Source: Aliidiomarina sp047920995
GTDB lineage: Bacteria; Pseudomonadota; Gammaproteobacteria; Enterobacterales; Alteromonadaceae
Reading direction: 5' to 3'
Length of the DNA stretch: 64,000 bases
NCBI RefSeq assembly: GCF_047920995.1
Contig: NZ_JBLRWZ010000008.1
Location: 8,551 to 72,550 of the forward strand
Below are positions 41,008-51,222 of the stretch, in pieces; position 1 is the stretch's first letter; the number at the start of each line of letters is the position of its first letter. The notes below the pieces were generated by a model. That model ran no database searches and was not told the DNA's origin. It saw nothing but the letters and a program-made list of their open reading frames with translations. The position numbers and the translations under genes were made by a program.

Positions 41008-43671
41008 TTACTTCTGTGCTTCTGAGAGCAACTTTGTGTACCAACGCGGCCTAATTTGTTCACGAAACGTTCGAATGTTAAAGCCCTGTGGCGTGAAAAG
41101 CACTGAAACTTGGCCCACCAAGCCGGTATCATACAGCGGTACCTGCGCCATTTCGAAGCGCTGTAGTACTTCGTTATGCGGCATCTGAAAACTATTTCGG
41201 TACCCGCGGCTTACAATACCAGCCTTTGGCTTTACCTGTACCAAAAAATCTACTTGGCTAGATGTGCGCGAGCCATGGTGCGGGAGCAGCAATATATCAC
41301 TACGCAATGCCGAACCATATCGCCCTACCATGCGCAGTTCGGTTTGCGCCTGTACATCGCCCGTTAATAAAATACGCTGGCCAGCATACTCAAGTTGCAG
41401 CACACAACTATCATTGTTGGGCCCGAAAGAAGGCCCAGGCAGAGGCGCCAATGCCTTTATTCGCACCCCATGCCACAGCCACTGCTGCCCCCAAGCACAA
41501 GGCCATGCATCGCCCGCCACAAAGGTGTCTGGAAATTGCTTCGGCAACCATCCCCAGCTTTCCCCCTCAGCCGTAAAGAAACGCGAGCGCATCATTTGTA
41601 ACTCTGGCCATTCAGCCTGAAGTGCCGCTACACCGCCGGTATGGTCTTGATGATCATGCGAAATAACCAACCATTCTGGTGTTAGCTGGTGATAGCGCAA
41701 AAACGGTATTAACGTGGTTTCACCAATCGTACTGCCTAAGCGAAAGCCCGGCCCAGCATCAAATACCAACGCGCTGCTACCCCGCTGCACTACTATTGCA
41801 GCACCTTGGCCAACATCCAGCACATGTAGCGCAAACTCGTTGGCCGGCACTGGTTTTAGTAACGTATTCACTAGCGGTATCACAATAACCGCACCAGCGA
41901 TTCGATAACGCCAGCGCGCAGGCCAGAAGTACAGCGCCAGCAGCAGTACACACAACCACCCTAGCCTGACATCCATACTTGCTAACCAATGCTGGGGTAA
42001 CTCCCGGCTTTTACTTAACCCCCAAAAAATACTATGCAAACAGTAATCCATCATTACTAGCAATGGTTCCAACAGGGTAGCAACACGCGGCAGTTGAGGT
42101 AGGAAGAGAATTAGCGCCGCGCTAAGCAAGGTAAACGGCAACACCAGAATACTAAAAATGGGCAAAAACACGAGGTTAGTAAATGGCGCTATCCAAGGCA
42201 TTCCGGCAAATAACAAAATCGATAACGGCGCCAACGCTAAGGTAAGCACCATTTCCAAGGCTAATAGCTGCCAAAGGTATAAACCAAGCCCCTGTTTAGG
42301 TTGCCAACGCTGCGGCCATACTGAACCTCGCCATTGCCAGGTAAATATTGCGGCAACAGCGCACGCGCTAAGCCAAAAGCCAGCATCTAACCAAGCCAAG
42401 GGATCGATAATCAGCACAATGGCAACACAGCGTAACAATATGCGTAGCACTGGAATGCGCCAGGCGAAAAAGCGGGTAGCGCTAAATAACGCCACCAGAA
42501 TAAACGCCCGCACCGTTGCTACGGCAAAACCGGCTAGCCACGCATAAAACAGCGCTACGAATAGAGCAAACAGCAGTGCTTGGGTATCAATTGTGCGCTG
42601 CTTGCTAAGAACGAAAGCACCGCCAATAAGCAAACGGCCTAACCACCATGCGGCAGCAAACACTAGGGTAAGGTGTAAGCCCGAAATAGCCATCACATGC
42701 GCAAGGCCAGTTTCCTGAAGTAGCTGCCAACGCTCGGTACTTAACCATTGTCGATCCCCAACCATTAAGGCCAACAATATATCTGCATGCAACAACGTAT
42801 GTTCAGGTGAAGTGGCTGCTCGCCGAGCATGCAAATAGCTAAAGATCTGCCACCGTGGTGAGTGAACTTCGCTACCTACCCGCTCCGCATGTTCAATGTT
42901 GCCAGTGAAGTATATGCCGCGCCGCAATAGATGCGCTTGATAATTAAAACCGCCTTCATTTAAGCGGCCATGAATTGGCCGTGTGCGTGCCGTTATTTGC
43001 CACACTTCGCCAATTTTAGGCAGCCCTTCTAGGCTATTACTGGCAGGTATTGCATTAGCATGGCTAGCGGATGTGCTGAATACATCAGCTTCTGCATAGC
43101 CATATAAGCGAATCTTCGCGGCAGGGAGCCAAAGGTAAGTAAACCGTTGCCACCAGTTCTGTTCTTGCGTAGGAAGCAATCGTGCATCTACCTGCCAACG
43201 CCAACCTTCATGTTGCAGCAAATTAGTTACCCGTACTTGCATCGCAACGGGCTGCTCAAGCGTATTTAAATGCAAGCCATAATGAGCTACTAAATTGCGA
43301 TTTATATTTTTGCTATACGCATGATATGTATATAAAAATACTAAAACAAAGCCACTAAGCGCACCGGTAATTATAATCTTTGTAATTTTCCAGTTTACAA
43401 CGGCAAAATTTACGGTAGCATTCGCTCTCGCTGGCGCAGCACTGCGGGCACCTTTGCGCATACGAGGTAGCCCGTTTACTTTTGTTGCGGAAAGTACTGT
43501 AAGGAGCGATGGCAAAAACGCGGCAGCGATATAGCACAGCCCTGTGAGCAGGAACGTAAATATAAGGGTGGTAAGGGTAAATTGGTGTTCTAACCAGCTG
43601 CTAGGCAACCAAAATATGCCCAACGATGCTAGAATAAAGCCAATGCACCACAAATCGATTTGAGTTTTCAT
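41008..43671 (-). CDS. comEC: DNA internalisation-related competence protein ComEC/Rec2
   Basis: Inner-membrane channel for uptake of single-stranded DNA. The N-terminal part has membrane helices and a DUF4131-type periplasmic domain, the centre carries the Competence domain (ETGLAHVMAISGLHLTLVFAA), and the C-terminal third is a metallo-beta-lactamase fold (LDVGQGAAIVVQ, SHDHQDHTGGVAAL, LTGDVQAQTELRM, LLPHHGS). The 887-residue length fits. The start at 43671 (MKTQIDLW) is chosen over the ATG at 43686; neither has a strong site. It heads the msbA-lpxK cluster, 71 bases from msbA. Confidence 0.93.
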   Translation of the reverse strand: MKTQIDLWCIGFILASLGIFWLPSSWLEHQFTLTTLIFTFLLTGLCYIAAAFLPSLLTVLSATKVNGLPRMRKGARSAAPARANATVNFAVVNWKITKIIITGALSGFVLVFLYTYHAYSKNINRNLVAHYGLHLNTLEQPVAMQVRVTNLLQHEGWRWQVDARLLPTQEQNWWQRFTYLWLPAAKIRLYGYAEADVFSTSASHANAIPASNSLEGLPKIGEVWQITARTRPIHGRLNEGGFNYQAHLLRRGIYFTGNIEHAERVGSEVHSPRWQIFSYLHARRAATSPEHTLLHADILLALMVGDRQWLSTERWQLLQETGLAHVMAISGLHLTLVFAAAWWLGRLLIGGAFVLSKQRTIDTQALLFALFVALFYAWLAGFAVATVRAFILVALFSATRFFAWRIPVLRILLRCVAIVLIIDPLAWLDAGFWLSACAVAAIFTWQWRGSVWPQRWQPKQGLGLYLWQLLALEMVLTLALAPLSILLFAGMPWIAPFTNLVFLPIFSILVLPFTLLSAALILFLPQLPRVATLLEPLLVMMDYCLHSIFWGLSKSRELPQHWLASMDVRLGWLCVLLLALYFWPARWRYRIAGAVIVIPLVNTLLKPVPANEFALHVLDVGQGAAIVVQRGSSALVFDAGPGFRLGSTIGETTLIPFLRYHQLTPEWLVISHDHQDHTGGVAALQAEWPELQMMRSRFFTAEGESWGWLPKQFPDTFVAGDAWPCAWGQQWLWHGVRIKALAPLPGPSFGPNNDSCVLQLEYAGQRILLTGDVQAQTELRMVGRYGSALRSDILLLPHHGSRTSSQVDFLVQVKPKAGIVSRGYRNSFQMPHNEVLQRFEMAQVPLYDTGLVGQVSVLFTPQGFNIRTFREQIRPRWYTKLLSEAQK

Positions 43672-43736
43672 GTGCGAGTTCAGCATCCATGCTTGAATTC
43701 AAGTAGTAGCAAACAACACTAGATATCTAAACGAAT

Positions 43737-44318
43737 ATGCCTAGAAAGTTTTTAAAACGGTTCATGCCTGATGTTCATAAATTGAACCAGTATGGCGTGT
43801 TAAAACCGTTTGGAAAAATAGCTCATGAAGCTAATTTATGGCACTTGAATCGGCGCTCTGCCGCCGGCGCTTTCGCCGTGGGCGTATTTCTGGCTTTTAT
43901 GCCGATCCCAATGCAAATGCTTGTGGCCGCAGCGTGCGCCATTATATTACGTGTTAATTTGCCGCTCTCGGTGGCCATGGTATGGATCAGTAACCCACTT
44001 ACTCTGCCGCCGATGCTGTTTGCATCATACCAAGTAGGGTCGTTTCTACTGAATCGGCATCCCGAACCCTTTCTATTCGAGCTTTCCCTATCGTGGTTTA
44101 GAGCCGGCTTTAGCACTATTGTGCCGCCGTTGTTTTTGGGGGCTGTTGTATTAGGCGCTTGCGCCTCAGGTATTACCTATTTCTTAGTGCGGAAAATCTG
44201 GCGCCAAGCGGTACAAAATGCGTGGAATGAACGAATTCAGCGGCGCAAGGAGCGCTTCTTAAAGCTCAAAGAGGAACTGATTGAGCGCCAACGGCAATTA
44301 CGCGATCGCGACGATTAA
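43737..44318 (+). CDS. DUF2062 membrane protein
   Basis: A 193-residue inner-membrane protein of the DUF2062 family: HLNRRSAAGAFAVGVFLAFMPIPMQML, VWISNPLTLPPMLFASYQVGSFLL and a third hydrophobic stretch (FLGAVVLGACASGITYFLV). The C-terminal tail is a long charged helix (RIQRRKERFLKLKEELIERQ), probably cytoplasmic. Function unknown. It is divergent from comEC, and its stop overlaps the convergent lolE stop by four bases. Confidence 0.9.
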   Translation: MPRKFLKRFMPDVHKLNQYGVLKPFGKIAHEANLWHLNRRSAAGAFAVGVFLAFMPIPMQMLVAAACAIILRVNLPLSVAMVWISNPLTLPPMLFASYQVGSFLLNRHPEPFLFELSLSWFRAGFSTIVPPLFLGAVVLGACASGITYFLVRKIWRQAVQNAWNERIQRRKERFLKLKEELIERQRQLRDRDD

Positions 44319-45553
44319 CTGCCACGTAATGCCTGTGCTGGCGCGAGTTTTGCAGCTTGGCGAGCTGGATAAATAGTGGCCAGTACGCTGGTTACAATGG
44401 CCAACCCTGCCACTAACAGCACCTCTGCCCACACAACTTCGCTTGGAATACTGCTAATAAAATACAGCTCGGCCGGTAACATTGATACATTCAAAGTGCG
44501 CTCTAGTGCACCTAATACTTGTGGTAATGCAAGCGCTAAAATAGTACCCACAACACTACCTACAACAGCTCCTACTACGCCATTTAAACTGCCCTGCCAC
44601 ACAAAAGTGCGCATGATCAAACTCTCGGAAGCGCCCATAGTGCGCAAAATAGCAATGCTCGCCTGTTTTTCGCGAACCACCATTACTAAGGTAGAAACAA
44701 TATTGAATGATGCTACCGCAAGCACTAGCACTAACACTAGATACATAATTGTACGCACCAGCTGAATATCACGAAATAAGTGCCCTTCGCTGCGGGTCCA
44801 ATCATGAATATACGCATACTCCTGGATTTGCCCAGCCACTTCACGAGCAATCATCGGTGCGGCATACACATCATGCAAAGCCAGCCGAACACTGGATGCT
44901 TCGGTATCTAGCCCCGCAGTAGTTTGGCCCAATGCTAAGTGGATATACGCTTGTTGAAAATCAAGCTCACCGCCCATGGCGAACAAACCCACCACAGTTA
45001 CATTAATGCGCCGAGGGGCTCGAATCGTGTTGCCTTGCTGCAGCTGGGGTATCAATAAATTTAAGTTATCGCCGATACCAAGGCCCAGCTCATTGGCTAA
45101 GCCTTTGCCGAGCAGCACCCCATTCTCTGTATTCACAAATTGCTGCCATGCACTACTCGATACATATCGGGTAATACCGGAAACTGCCGGCTCTAATTCC
45201 GGATTAATAGCGCGCAATTCCAAGCCCCGAAAGCGCCCTGGCAATTGCACCATAGCACTCAGCTTAATGGCAGGAGCCGCAGCACGTACGCCTGGGTGTT
45301 GCTCAGCAACGCGCACAATTTCTTGCCAATCTTCTAAACCACCCTGCACCGCTTGATATTCCACGTGCGGAACTAAGGAAAGAAAATCATTCTCCAGCGC
45401 TTTTTGAAAACCATTCATTACCGAAAGTAAAATAATTAGAATCGCGCACGCAAGGCCAATACCTATCGTAGATGAGGCGGAAATAAAGCTTAAGTAGCGC
45501 GTTTTCTCGCGGCTTTGGCGAAAGCGATGCGCTAACAAAAACGGTAAATTCAT
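44315..45553 (-). CDS. lolE: Lipoprotein-releasing ABC transporter permease LolE
   Basis: Third gene of lolCDE, the machine that extracts outer-membrane lipoproteins from the inner membrane. Four membrane helices: one near the N-terminus (LACAILIILLSVMNGFQKAL) and three in the last 150 residues, with a large periplasmic domain between them. LolC/E features include SVMNGFQKALEND and the FtsX-like block AILRTMGASESLIM. Position after lolD and overlap (ATGA type) with it favour LolE. Length 412. Confidence 0.93.
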   Translation of the reverse strand: MNLPFLLAHRFRQSREKTRYLSFISASSTIGIGLACAILIILLSVMNGFQKALENDFLSLVPHVEYQAVQGGLEDWQEIVRVAEQHPGVRAAAPAIKLSAMVQLPGRFRGLELRAINPELEPAVSGITRYVSSSAWQQFVNTENGVLLGKGLANELGLGIGDNLNLLIPQLQQGNTIRAPRRINVTVVGLFAMGGELDFQQAYIHLALGQTTAGLDTEASSVRLALHDVYAAPMIAREVAGQIQEYAYIHDWTRSEGHLFRDIQLVRTIMYLVLVLVLAVASFNIVSTLVMVVREKQASIAILRTMGASESLIMRTFVWQGSLNGVVGAVVGSVVGTILALALPQVLGALERTLNVSMLPAELYFISSIPSEVVWAEVLLVAGLAIVTSVLATIYPARQAAKLAPAQALRGS

Positions 45554-46311
45554 GCCTTACCCTCTGGCTTCGCACCGGATTGCAATTGGCCACCCTGAGC
45601 GCTATCCGTGCCCACCGGGCCGTTCTCTAAAAATCCAGAATGCAGCTGCAACTGCCGCGGTAGTTTTTGTGCCAGCACAATATCATGGGTTACCACTACA
45701 AAAGCAGTACCAAACTGCTCATTCAGCTCTAGCATTAAATCGTAAATTACTGCGGCGGTTTCTTCATCTAAATTACCAGTAGGCTCATCCGCTAACACAA
45801 GTACCGGATCATTCACCAAAGCACGCGCAATCGCTACGCGCTGGCGTTCGCCACCAGAAAGGCGAGCAGGCTCATGCTCTAAGCGATGGCCCAAACCTAC
45901 GCGCTCAAGCAGCGCTTGCGCTTTTTGCTTCGCTTTCGCCATCGGCCAACCGGCAATTAATAACGGCATTGCCACGTTTTCTAAGGCGGTAAACTCACTC
46001 AATAAATGGTGAAACTGATAAATAAACCCAAGCTTCTGATTTCGCCATTGGGCTAGTTGCTGAGGTTTCAGTGCGGCTGGCGTAGCACCTGCCACCATCA
46101 CAGTACCTGTATCGGCTTCATCCAAGCCACCAAGAATATGTAGCAAGGTACTTTTTCCCGAGCCCGAAGAACCCACAATGGCTAGCAACTCACCGGCTGC
46201 TAGCTGCAAGTTTATGTTTTCCAGTACGGTTACCCGCTCTTCACCATCGGCGTAGCTTTTCGCTAGCCCGGCCACATCTATTAACCATTGTTGTTGCATA
46301 GTTTTACTCAT
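45550..46311 (-). CDS. lolD: Lipoprotein-releasing ABC transporter ATPase LolD
   Basis: Cytoplasmic ATPase that drives LolCE. Walker A GSSGSGKST, signature LSGGERQRVAIARAL, Walker B VLVLADEPTGNLD and switch histidine in VVTHD are intact. It overlaps lolC by eight bases (ATGAGTAA) and lolE by four. At 253 residues it is slightly longer than E. coli LolD because of a C-terminal tail rich in glycine and glutamine. Confidence 0.95.
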   Translation of the reverse strand: MSKTMQQQWLIDVAGLAKSYADGEERVTVLENINLQLAAGELLAIVGSSGSGKSTLLHILGGLDEADTGTVMVAGATPAALKPQQLAQWRNQKLGFIYQFHHLLSEFTALENVAMPLLIAGWPMAKAKQKAQALLERVGLGHRLEHEPARLSGGERQRVAIARALVNDPVLVLADEPTGNLDEETAAVIYDLMLELNEQFGTAFVVVTHDIVLAQKLPRQLQLHSGFLENGPVGTDSAQGGQLQSGAKPEGKA

Positions 46312-47560
46312 AACGAAGAATTTCTGCCGGTTGCAAGCGCGCGGCGCGCCACGCAGGATAAAGCGTAGCTAATAAAGTTAACAGCATCGCCGCAGCTACA
46401 ATTTGCATAATCTGCAATGGGTTAATCAACACCGGCAAATGCATACCTTGGCTAAATACGCTAATGCCCAGCACACTTAAAATCCCATTTAAACTCAAAG
46501 TAACCACTAAGCCGAGAGCGAGGCCTAGAATACTTCCCAGCACCCCACCGTACATTCCTTGTAGTAGCAGCGTTTGGTACAAACGCTTGCGATCTAAGCC
46601 CAAGGTTTGTAATACGGCGATATCGCCTCGTTTATCCTGAATCAACATCACCAGTGCCGACACTGCATTAAATGCGGCTACTGCAACAATGAGGCCAAGC
46701 ATAATCATCATCATGCCCTTTTCCATGCGCACGGCAGCGAATAACTGCCCGAAGCGTTGCTGCCAACTATCAATTTGCCAATCACTCACCGAGTTTTGGC
46801 TTTTTAATGTAGCCGTAACACCATCTGCTGCAAAGGCATCATCTAACCACAAGCGTAAACCGGTTACATGCCCCTCGGGGTAACGAAACAACCGCGCCGC
46901 ATCGGCGCCGTGCATCACAATAAGTTGCGAATCAATATCGGCACCTACTTCAAAAATACCTGCTACGGTGAATTGCCGTTGCGCCGGCATTACTCCAAAA
47001 GGTGTGTGTTGTTGTCCTTTGGCCGCAGTTATGCGCACACGTTCACCGATGTGTACATCCATTTGCCGCGCCAGCGGCCGGCCAATAATTACTCGGTACT
47101 CTCCTGCACGCAGGTGCTCTAAACGCCCTGCGGAAAGGCTTTGCGCCAATACGCTTTGGGCAGGTTCATGTTCGGGAAAAATTCCCTGCAACATTACCGC
47201 ACGCATAATGGTATTGCCTTGCACTAAGCCCTCAGATTGCACATAAGGGCTTACGTGCTGCACACTCGATGGCCATTGCCAGGCATTTTTCTGTTGCTGC
47301 CAATCTGCCATTGCCGGTTGTATACGTGAACTTGCTACGGTAGTGGCGGGAGTAATGGTAACTTGCGGCACTACCCCTAGAATGCGGGTTTTTAATTCGT
47401 TTTCGAAACCATTCATTACCGAGGTAACAATAATCAGCGCAGTAACGCCCAGCATAATACCGGCCATTACAAAATGGCTAATAAAACGAGTAAACGAGGA
47501 ACGCGCCCGGGATCGGCTGTAACGAAGGGCAAGAAATACCGATATCGGTAATTTGATCAT
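46304..47560 (-). CDS. lolC: Lipoprotein-releasing ABC transporter permease LolC
   Basis: First gene of lolCDE. The N-terminal block FLALRYSRSRARSSFTRFISHF and SVMNGFENELKTRILGVVP are LolC signatures; LolC binds the LolA chaperone through its periplasmic domain. Three further membrane helices lie at the C-terminus, with the FtsX block AVLQTLGLDRKRLYQTLL. The 418-residue length fits. It is divergent from mfd, with 172 bases between the starts for both promoters. Confidence 0.94.
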   Translation of the reverse strand: MIKLPISVFLALRYSRSRARSSFTRFISHFVMAGIMLGVTALIIVTSVMNGFENELKTRILGVVPQVTITPATTVASSRIQPAMADWQQQKNAWQWPSSVQHVSPYVQSEGLVQGNTIMRAVMLQGIFPEHEPAQSVLAQSLSAGRLEHLRAGEYRVIIGRPLARQMDVHIGERVRITAAKGQQHTPFGVMPAQRQFTVAGIFEVGADIDSQLIVMHGADAARLFRYPEGHVTGLRLWLDDAFAADGVTATLKSQNSVSDWQIDSWQQRFGQLFAAVRMEKGMMMIMLGLIVAVAAFNAVSALVMLIQDKRGDIAVLQTLGLDRKRLYQTLLLQGMYGGVLGSILGLALGLVVTLSLNGILSVLGISVFSQGMHLPVLINPLQIMQIVAAAMLLTLLATLYPAWRAARLQPAEILRYE

Positions 47561-47732
47561 GAAGGCTTAAAATCCCGTAGTGAGCACTTAAAATTTAGCA
47601 AGCATAACTAGTTATACGCAAGCATAATGCGAACCGCTCTTTCGTACAACCTGCCGAAGCGGCCTCGGTTCAGGTATAATGGCGCAAAAGTGGAGCAACC
47701 CCACCCAAAGAAATTGTAGGAAAACGCTATAC

Positions 47733-50700
47733 ATGAGCCAAATTTCGTTACTTCAGCCCCCGTTTCCAGAGCAAGCTGGCAAAGAATTTACCTGGCGCCA
47801 CCTCTCTGGCAGTAGTACGGCCCTTGCCATTAGCCAGTTGTATCGGCAGCAACCGCGGCAATTATTATTGGTAACCAGCGATACCCCTAGCGCCTATCGA
47901 TTTGCCCATGAGTTAAAATTTTTTGCGCCCGAGTTTGCCCAACATATTCAAGTATTGCCAGATTGGGAAACGCTGCCTTACGATAATTTTTCACCCCATC
48001 AGGACATAATTTCCGAACGTATTCGCGTGCTTGCTACCTTGCCCCAACAGCAACACGGTATCTTAATTGTAGCGCTCAATACTTTGATGCATCGGCTACC
48101 ACCAATCGAATTCTTGGCAGGCCATAGCTTTTTGCTAAAAACCGGCCAGAAGCACTCTTTAGAAGCCTTGCGGATGCAACTGGAAACTGCAGGCTACCGG
48201 CATGTGAACCAAGTAATGGAACACGGTGAATACAGTGTGCGCGGCTCTATTGTTGATTTGTTCCCAATGGGTAGCGAAACCCCATATCGCATTGATTACT
48301 TTGATGATGATATTGATAGCATTCGCCATTTTGATACCGAATCGCAGCGTTCCGATACTCCTATTACGGAAATTGCCCTGTTGCCCGCGCGAGAGTTTCC
48401 TACCACGCCCAATGGTATCGAACTCTTTCGCCGCCAGTTCCGCGAGCAGTTTGCCGCACTAACTGCAAGAGATTCAATTTACCAACAAGTAACCCAAGGT
48501 ATTATTCCTGCAGGGGTTGAGTACTATGCGCCGCTATTTTTCGAAACTACCGCCACGCTGTTTGATTATCTGCCCAGTAACACCCTGCTGCTTACCCATG
48601 GTGATCTGCAAAGCCAACTCAAAAAGCTTTGGCACGATTTAAATTTTCGTTATGAAGATCGCCGTTGGGATAAAGAAAAACCAATTTTGCCACCGCAGCA
48701 GTTATTTTTGCCAGAAGATCAAATTTTCCAAGCCTTTAAGCAATACCCGCGTGTACGCCTTGGCGTAATTGAAGGGCAACGCTCTCCCGGCCCGGTAGAT
48801 TTTAAAACCCGCCCGGTGAGTGATATCAGTATCGATGCTAAGCAAAAGAATCCGCTTGCTAGTATCAGTGCTCATGTGCATAAAGCGCTCGATAAAGGCC
48901 AGCAGATCTTGTTTTGTGTGGAATCTGCAGGCCGCCGTGAAAGCTTAATGCAGTTGCTCGGAAAAGCGGCAATTCACCCGCAAGAGGTGCATGAGTTTGC
49001 GGAATTTATTCAGCGTGAACTTCCACTTGCCATCATGATTAGCCCTTTAGAGCACTCCTTTTTTGCGGAAATTGATGCTGAGCTCAGTATTTGGGTAATC
49101 ACCGAAACAGAACTGCTTGGCCATCGGCCACCACAACGCCGCCGCAGTGATAAACGCAGTGCGCAACAAGCCGATGCCCTAATTGCCAACCTTGCCGAGC
49201 TATCACTGGGCCAGCTAGTGGTGCATATCGATCATGGTATTGGCCGCTATCAAGGTCTCTCGAACTTAGCTACAGGTGGTATCGAAACCGAGTTTCTAAC
49301 GCTTGAATACAATAACAATACTAAGTTGTTCGTACCTGTTTCTTCGCTGCACCTCATTAGCCGCTACAGCGGGGGCGATCAAGAAAAGGTAAAACTCAGC
49401 AACCTCGGTAATGATAGCTGGGAGAAAGCCCGCAAAAAGGCCGCTGAAAAAGTGCGCGATGTGGCCGCCGAGCTGCTCGAGGTATATGCCCAACGCGAAG
49501 CTAAATCTGGTTATCCGTTCACCGTAAGTGTGGAAGACCACGATCGTTTCGCCACTGGTTTCCCTTTCAATGAAACTGATGATCAATTGGCAGCGATTAA
49601 TGCAGTGCTGAGCGATATGCAGAAACCGCGCGCAATGGATCGCTTAGTGTGCGGTGATGTTGGCTTCGGTAAAACAGAAGTAGCCATGCGTGCCGCCTTC
49701 ACCGCCGTAAATGATGGCAAACAGGTAGCAGTATTAGTACCCACTACCCTACTTGCGCAGCAGCATTTTGATAACTTTAAAGATCGCTTTGCCGATTGGC
49801 CGGTGCGCATCGAATTATTATCGCGTTTTCGAACTGGCAAACAAACCAGCACTGCATTGGCAGATCTTGAATCGGGCAAAGTAGATATTGTTATCGGCAC
49901 GCACAAACTCTTGCAACCTGATATTAAGTTTCGCGATTTAGGATTGCTCATCGTAGACGAAGAGCATCGTTTTGGAGTGCGCCAAAAAGAACAAATTAAG
50001 CGCTTACGTTCGGATGTGGATATCCTTACCCTCACCGCTACGCCTATTCCGCGCACCTTGAATATGGCCATGAATAATATTCGTGATCTCTCCATTATTG
50101 CCACCCCACCGGCTCGCCGTTTAGCGGTTAAAACCTTTGTGCGAGAATACGATAACGCCACCGTACGCGAGGCGATATTGCGGGAAATTCTGCGTGGTGG
50201 TCAGGTGTACTTCCTGCACAATAACGTAGAAACCATTGAGCGCACGGCTGCTCATTTGCAAGAATTAGTACCAGAAGCGCGCATTCAAACTGGGCATGGC
50301 CAAATGGGTGAGCGTGAGCTCGAGCAAATCATGTCTGATTTCTATCACCAACGCTTCAATGTATTGGTGTGTACAACCATTATTGAAACCGGTATCGATG
50401 TTCCGAGCGCCAATACTATTATTATGGATCGTGCCGACCATCTTGGCTTGGCGCAACTGCATCAATTACGCGGCCGGGTTGGCCGTTCGCATCATCAGGC
50501 TTATGCATATCTATTAACACCGCATCCGAAACGGATGACCAAAGATGCCATCAAGCGCTTGGAAGCCATCAGCCAATTAGAAGATTTAGGCGCTGGCTTT
50601 GTACTCGCTACCCACGATCTAGAAATTCGCGGTGCGGGCGAACTCTTGGGTGATGAGCAAAGTGGCCAAATTGAAAGCATTGGTTTTAGTTTGTATATGG

Positions 50701-51209
50701 ATATGCTGGAAGAAGCTGTAAATGCGCTCCGCAACGGCAAAGAGCCTTCCCTCGATCAGCTCTTAAAACAGCGCACCGAGGTAGATTTGCGAATTCCTGC
50801 GCTACTGCCAAACGATTACATTGGCGATGTAAATATTCGTTTATCGATGTACAAACGCATTGCTGGGGCCGATTCAGAGCAAGAGCTCGATGATTTGCAG
50901 GTTGAATTAATAGATCGGTTTGGCCTGTTACCCGATGCGGCGAAAAATTTATTCCGTATCAGCCAAATACGCTTGATGGCTGATCCACTCGGCATCCGCA
51001 AAATTGAAGTAGGCCCACTCGGTGGCCATATTGATTTCGCAGATCGCACCCCGGTTGAACCCACCACCATAATTGGTATGCTGCAACGCGAGCCGCAACG
51101 ATTTGGTATGGATGGTTCACAACGGTTAAAAATACGTGAAGGGGTTGCTGATACCCAAGAACGTATTAAACTGGTACATTCGATTTTATTATCGTTAGCC
51201 GAACGCTAA
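47733..51209 (+). CDS. mfd: Transcription-repair coupling factor Mfd
   Basis: Displaces RNA polymerase stalled at DNA lesions and recruits UvrA. Near-complete conservation: UvrB-like N-terminal region (LPDWETLPYDNFSPHQDIISERI), RNA-polymerase-interaction domain (LVVHIDHGIGRYQGLSNL), helicase motifs GDVGFGKTEVAMRAAF, VDEEHRFG and TLTATPIPRTL, RecG-like GRVGRSHHQAYAYLL, and a C-terminal TRCF domain. I take the ATG at 47733 (MSQISLLQ), giving 1158 residues like the enteric protein; the open frame begins at 47679. csiV follows 13 bases later. Confidence 0.97.
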   Translation: MSQISLLQPPFPEQAGKEFTWRHLSGSSTALAISQLYRQQPRQLLLVTSDTPSAYRFAHELKFFAPEFAQHIQVLPDWETLPYDNFSPHQDIISERIRVLATLPQQQHGILIVALNTLMHRLPPIEFLAGHSFLLKTGQKHSLEALRMQLETAGYRHVNQVMEHGEYSVRGSIVDLFPMGSETPYRIDYFDDDIDSIRHFDTESQRSDTPITEIALLPAREFPTTPNGIELFRRQFREQFAALTARDSIYQQVTQGIIPAGVEYYAPLFFETTATLFDYLPSNTLLLTHGDLQSQLKKLWHDLNFRYEDRRWDKEKPILPPQQLFLPEDQIFQAFKQYPRVRLGVIEGQRSPGPVDFKTRPVSDISIDAKQKNPLASISAHVHKALDKGQQILFCVESAGRRESLMQLLGKAAIHPQEVHEFAEFIQRELPLAIMISPLEHSFFAEIDAELSIWVITETELLGHRPPQRRRSDKRSAQQADALIANLAELSLGQLVVHIDHGIGRYQGLSNLATGGIETEFLTLEYNNNTKLFVPVSSLHLISRYSGGDQEKVKLSNLGNDSWEKARKKAAEKVRDVAAELLEVYAQREAKSGYPFTVSVEDHDRFATGFPFNETDDQLAAINAVLSDMQKPRAMDRLVCGDVGFGKTEVAMRAAFTAVNDGKQVAVLVPTTLLAQQHFDNFKDRFADWPVRIELLSRFRTGKQTSTALADLESGKVDIVIGTHKLLQPDIKFRDLGLLIVDEEHRFGVRQKEQIKRLRSDVDILTLTATPIPRTLNMAMNNIRDLSIIATPPARRLAVKTFVREYDNATVREAILREILRGGQVYFLHNNVETIERTAAHLQELVPEARIQTGHGQMGERELEQIMSDFYHQRFNVLVCTTIIETGIDVPSANTIIMDRADHLGLAQLHQLRGRVGRSHHQAYAYLLTPHPKRMTKDAIKRLEAISQLEDLGAGFVLATHDLEIRGAGELLGDEQSGQIESIGFSLYMDMLEEAVNALRNGKEPSLDQLLKQRTEVDLRIPALLPNDYIGDVNIRLSMYKRIAGADSEQELDDLQVELIDRFGLLPDAAKNLFRISQIRLMADPLGIRKIEVGPLGGHIDFADRTPVEPTTIIGMLQREPQRFGMDGSQRLKIREGVADTQERIKLVHSILLSLAER

Positions 51210-51222
51210 TGGGAGATTGCTG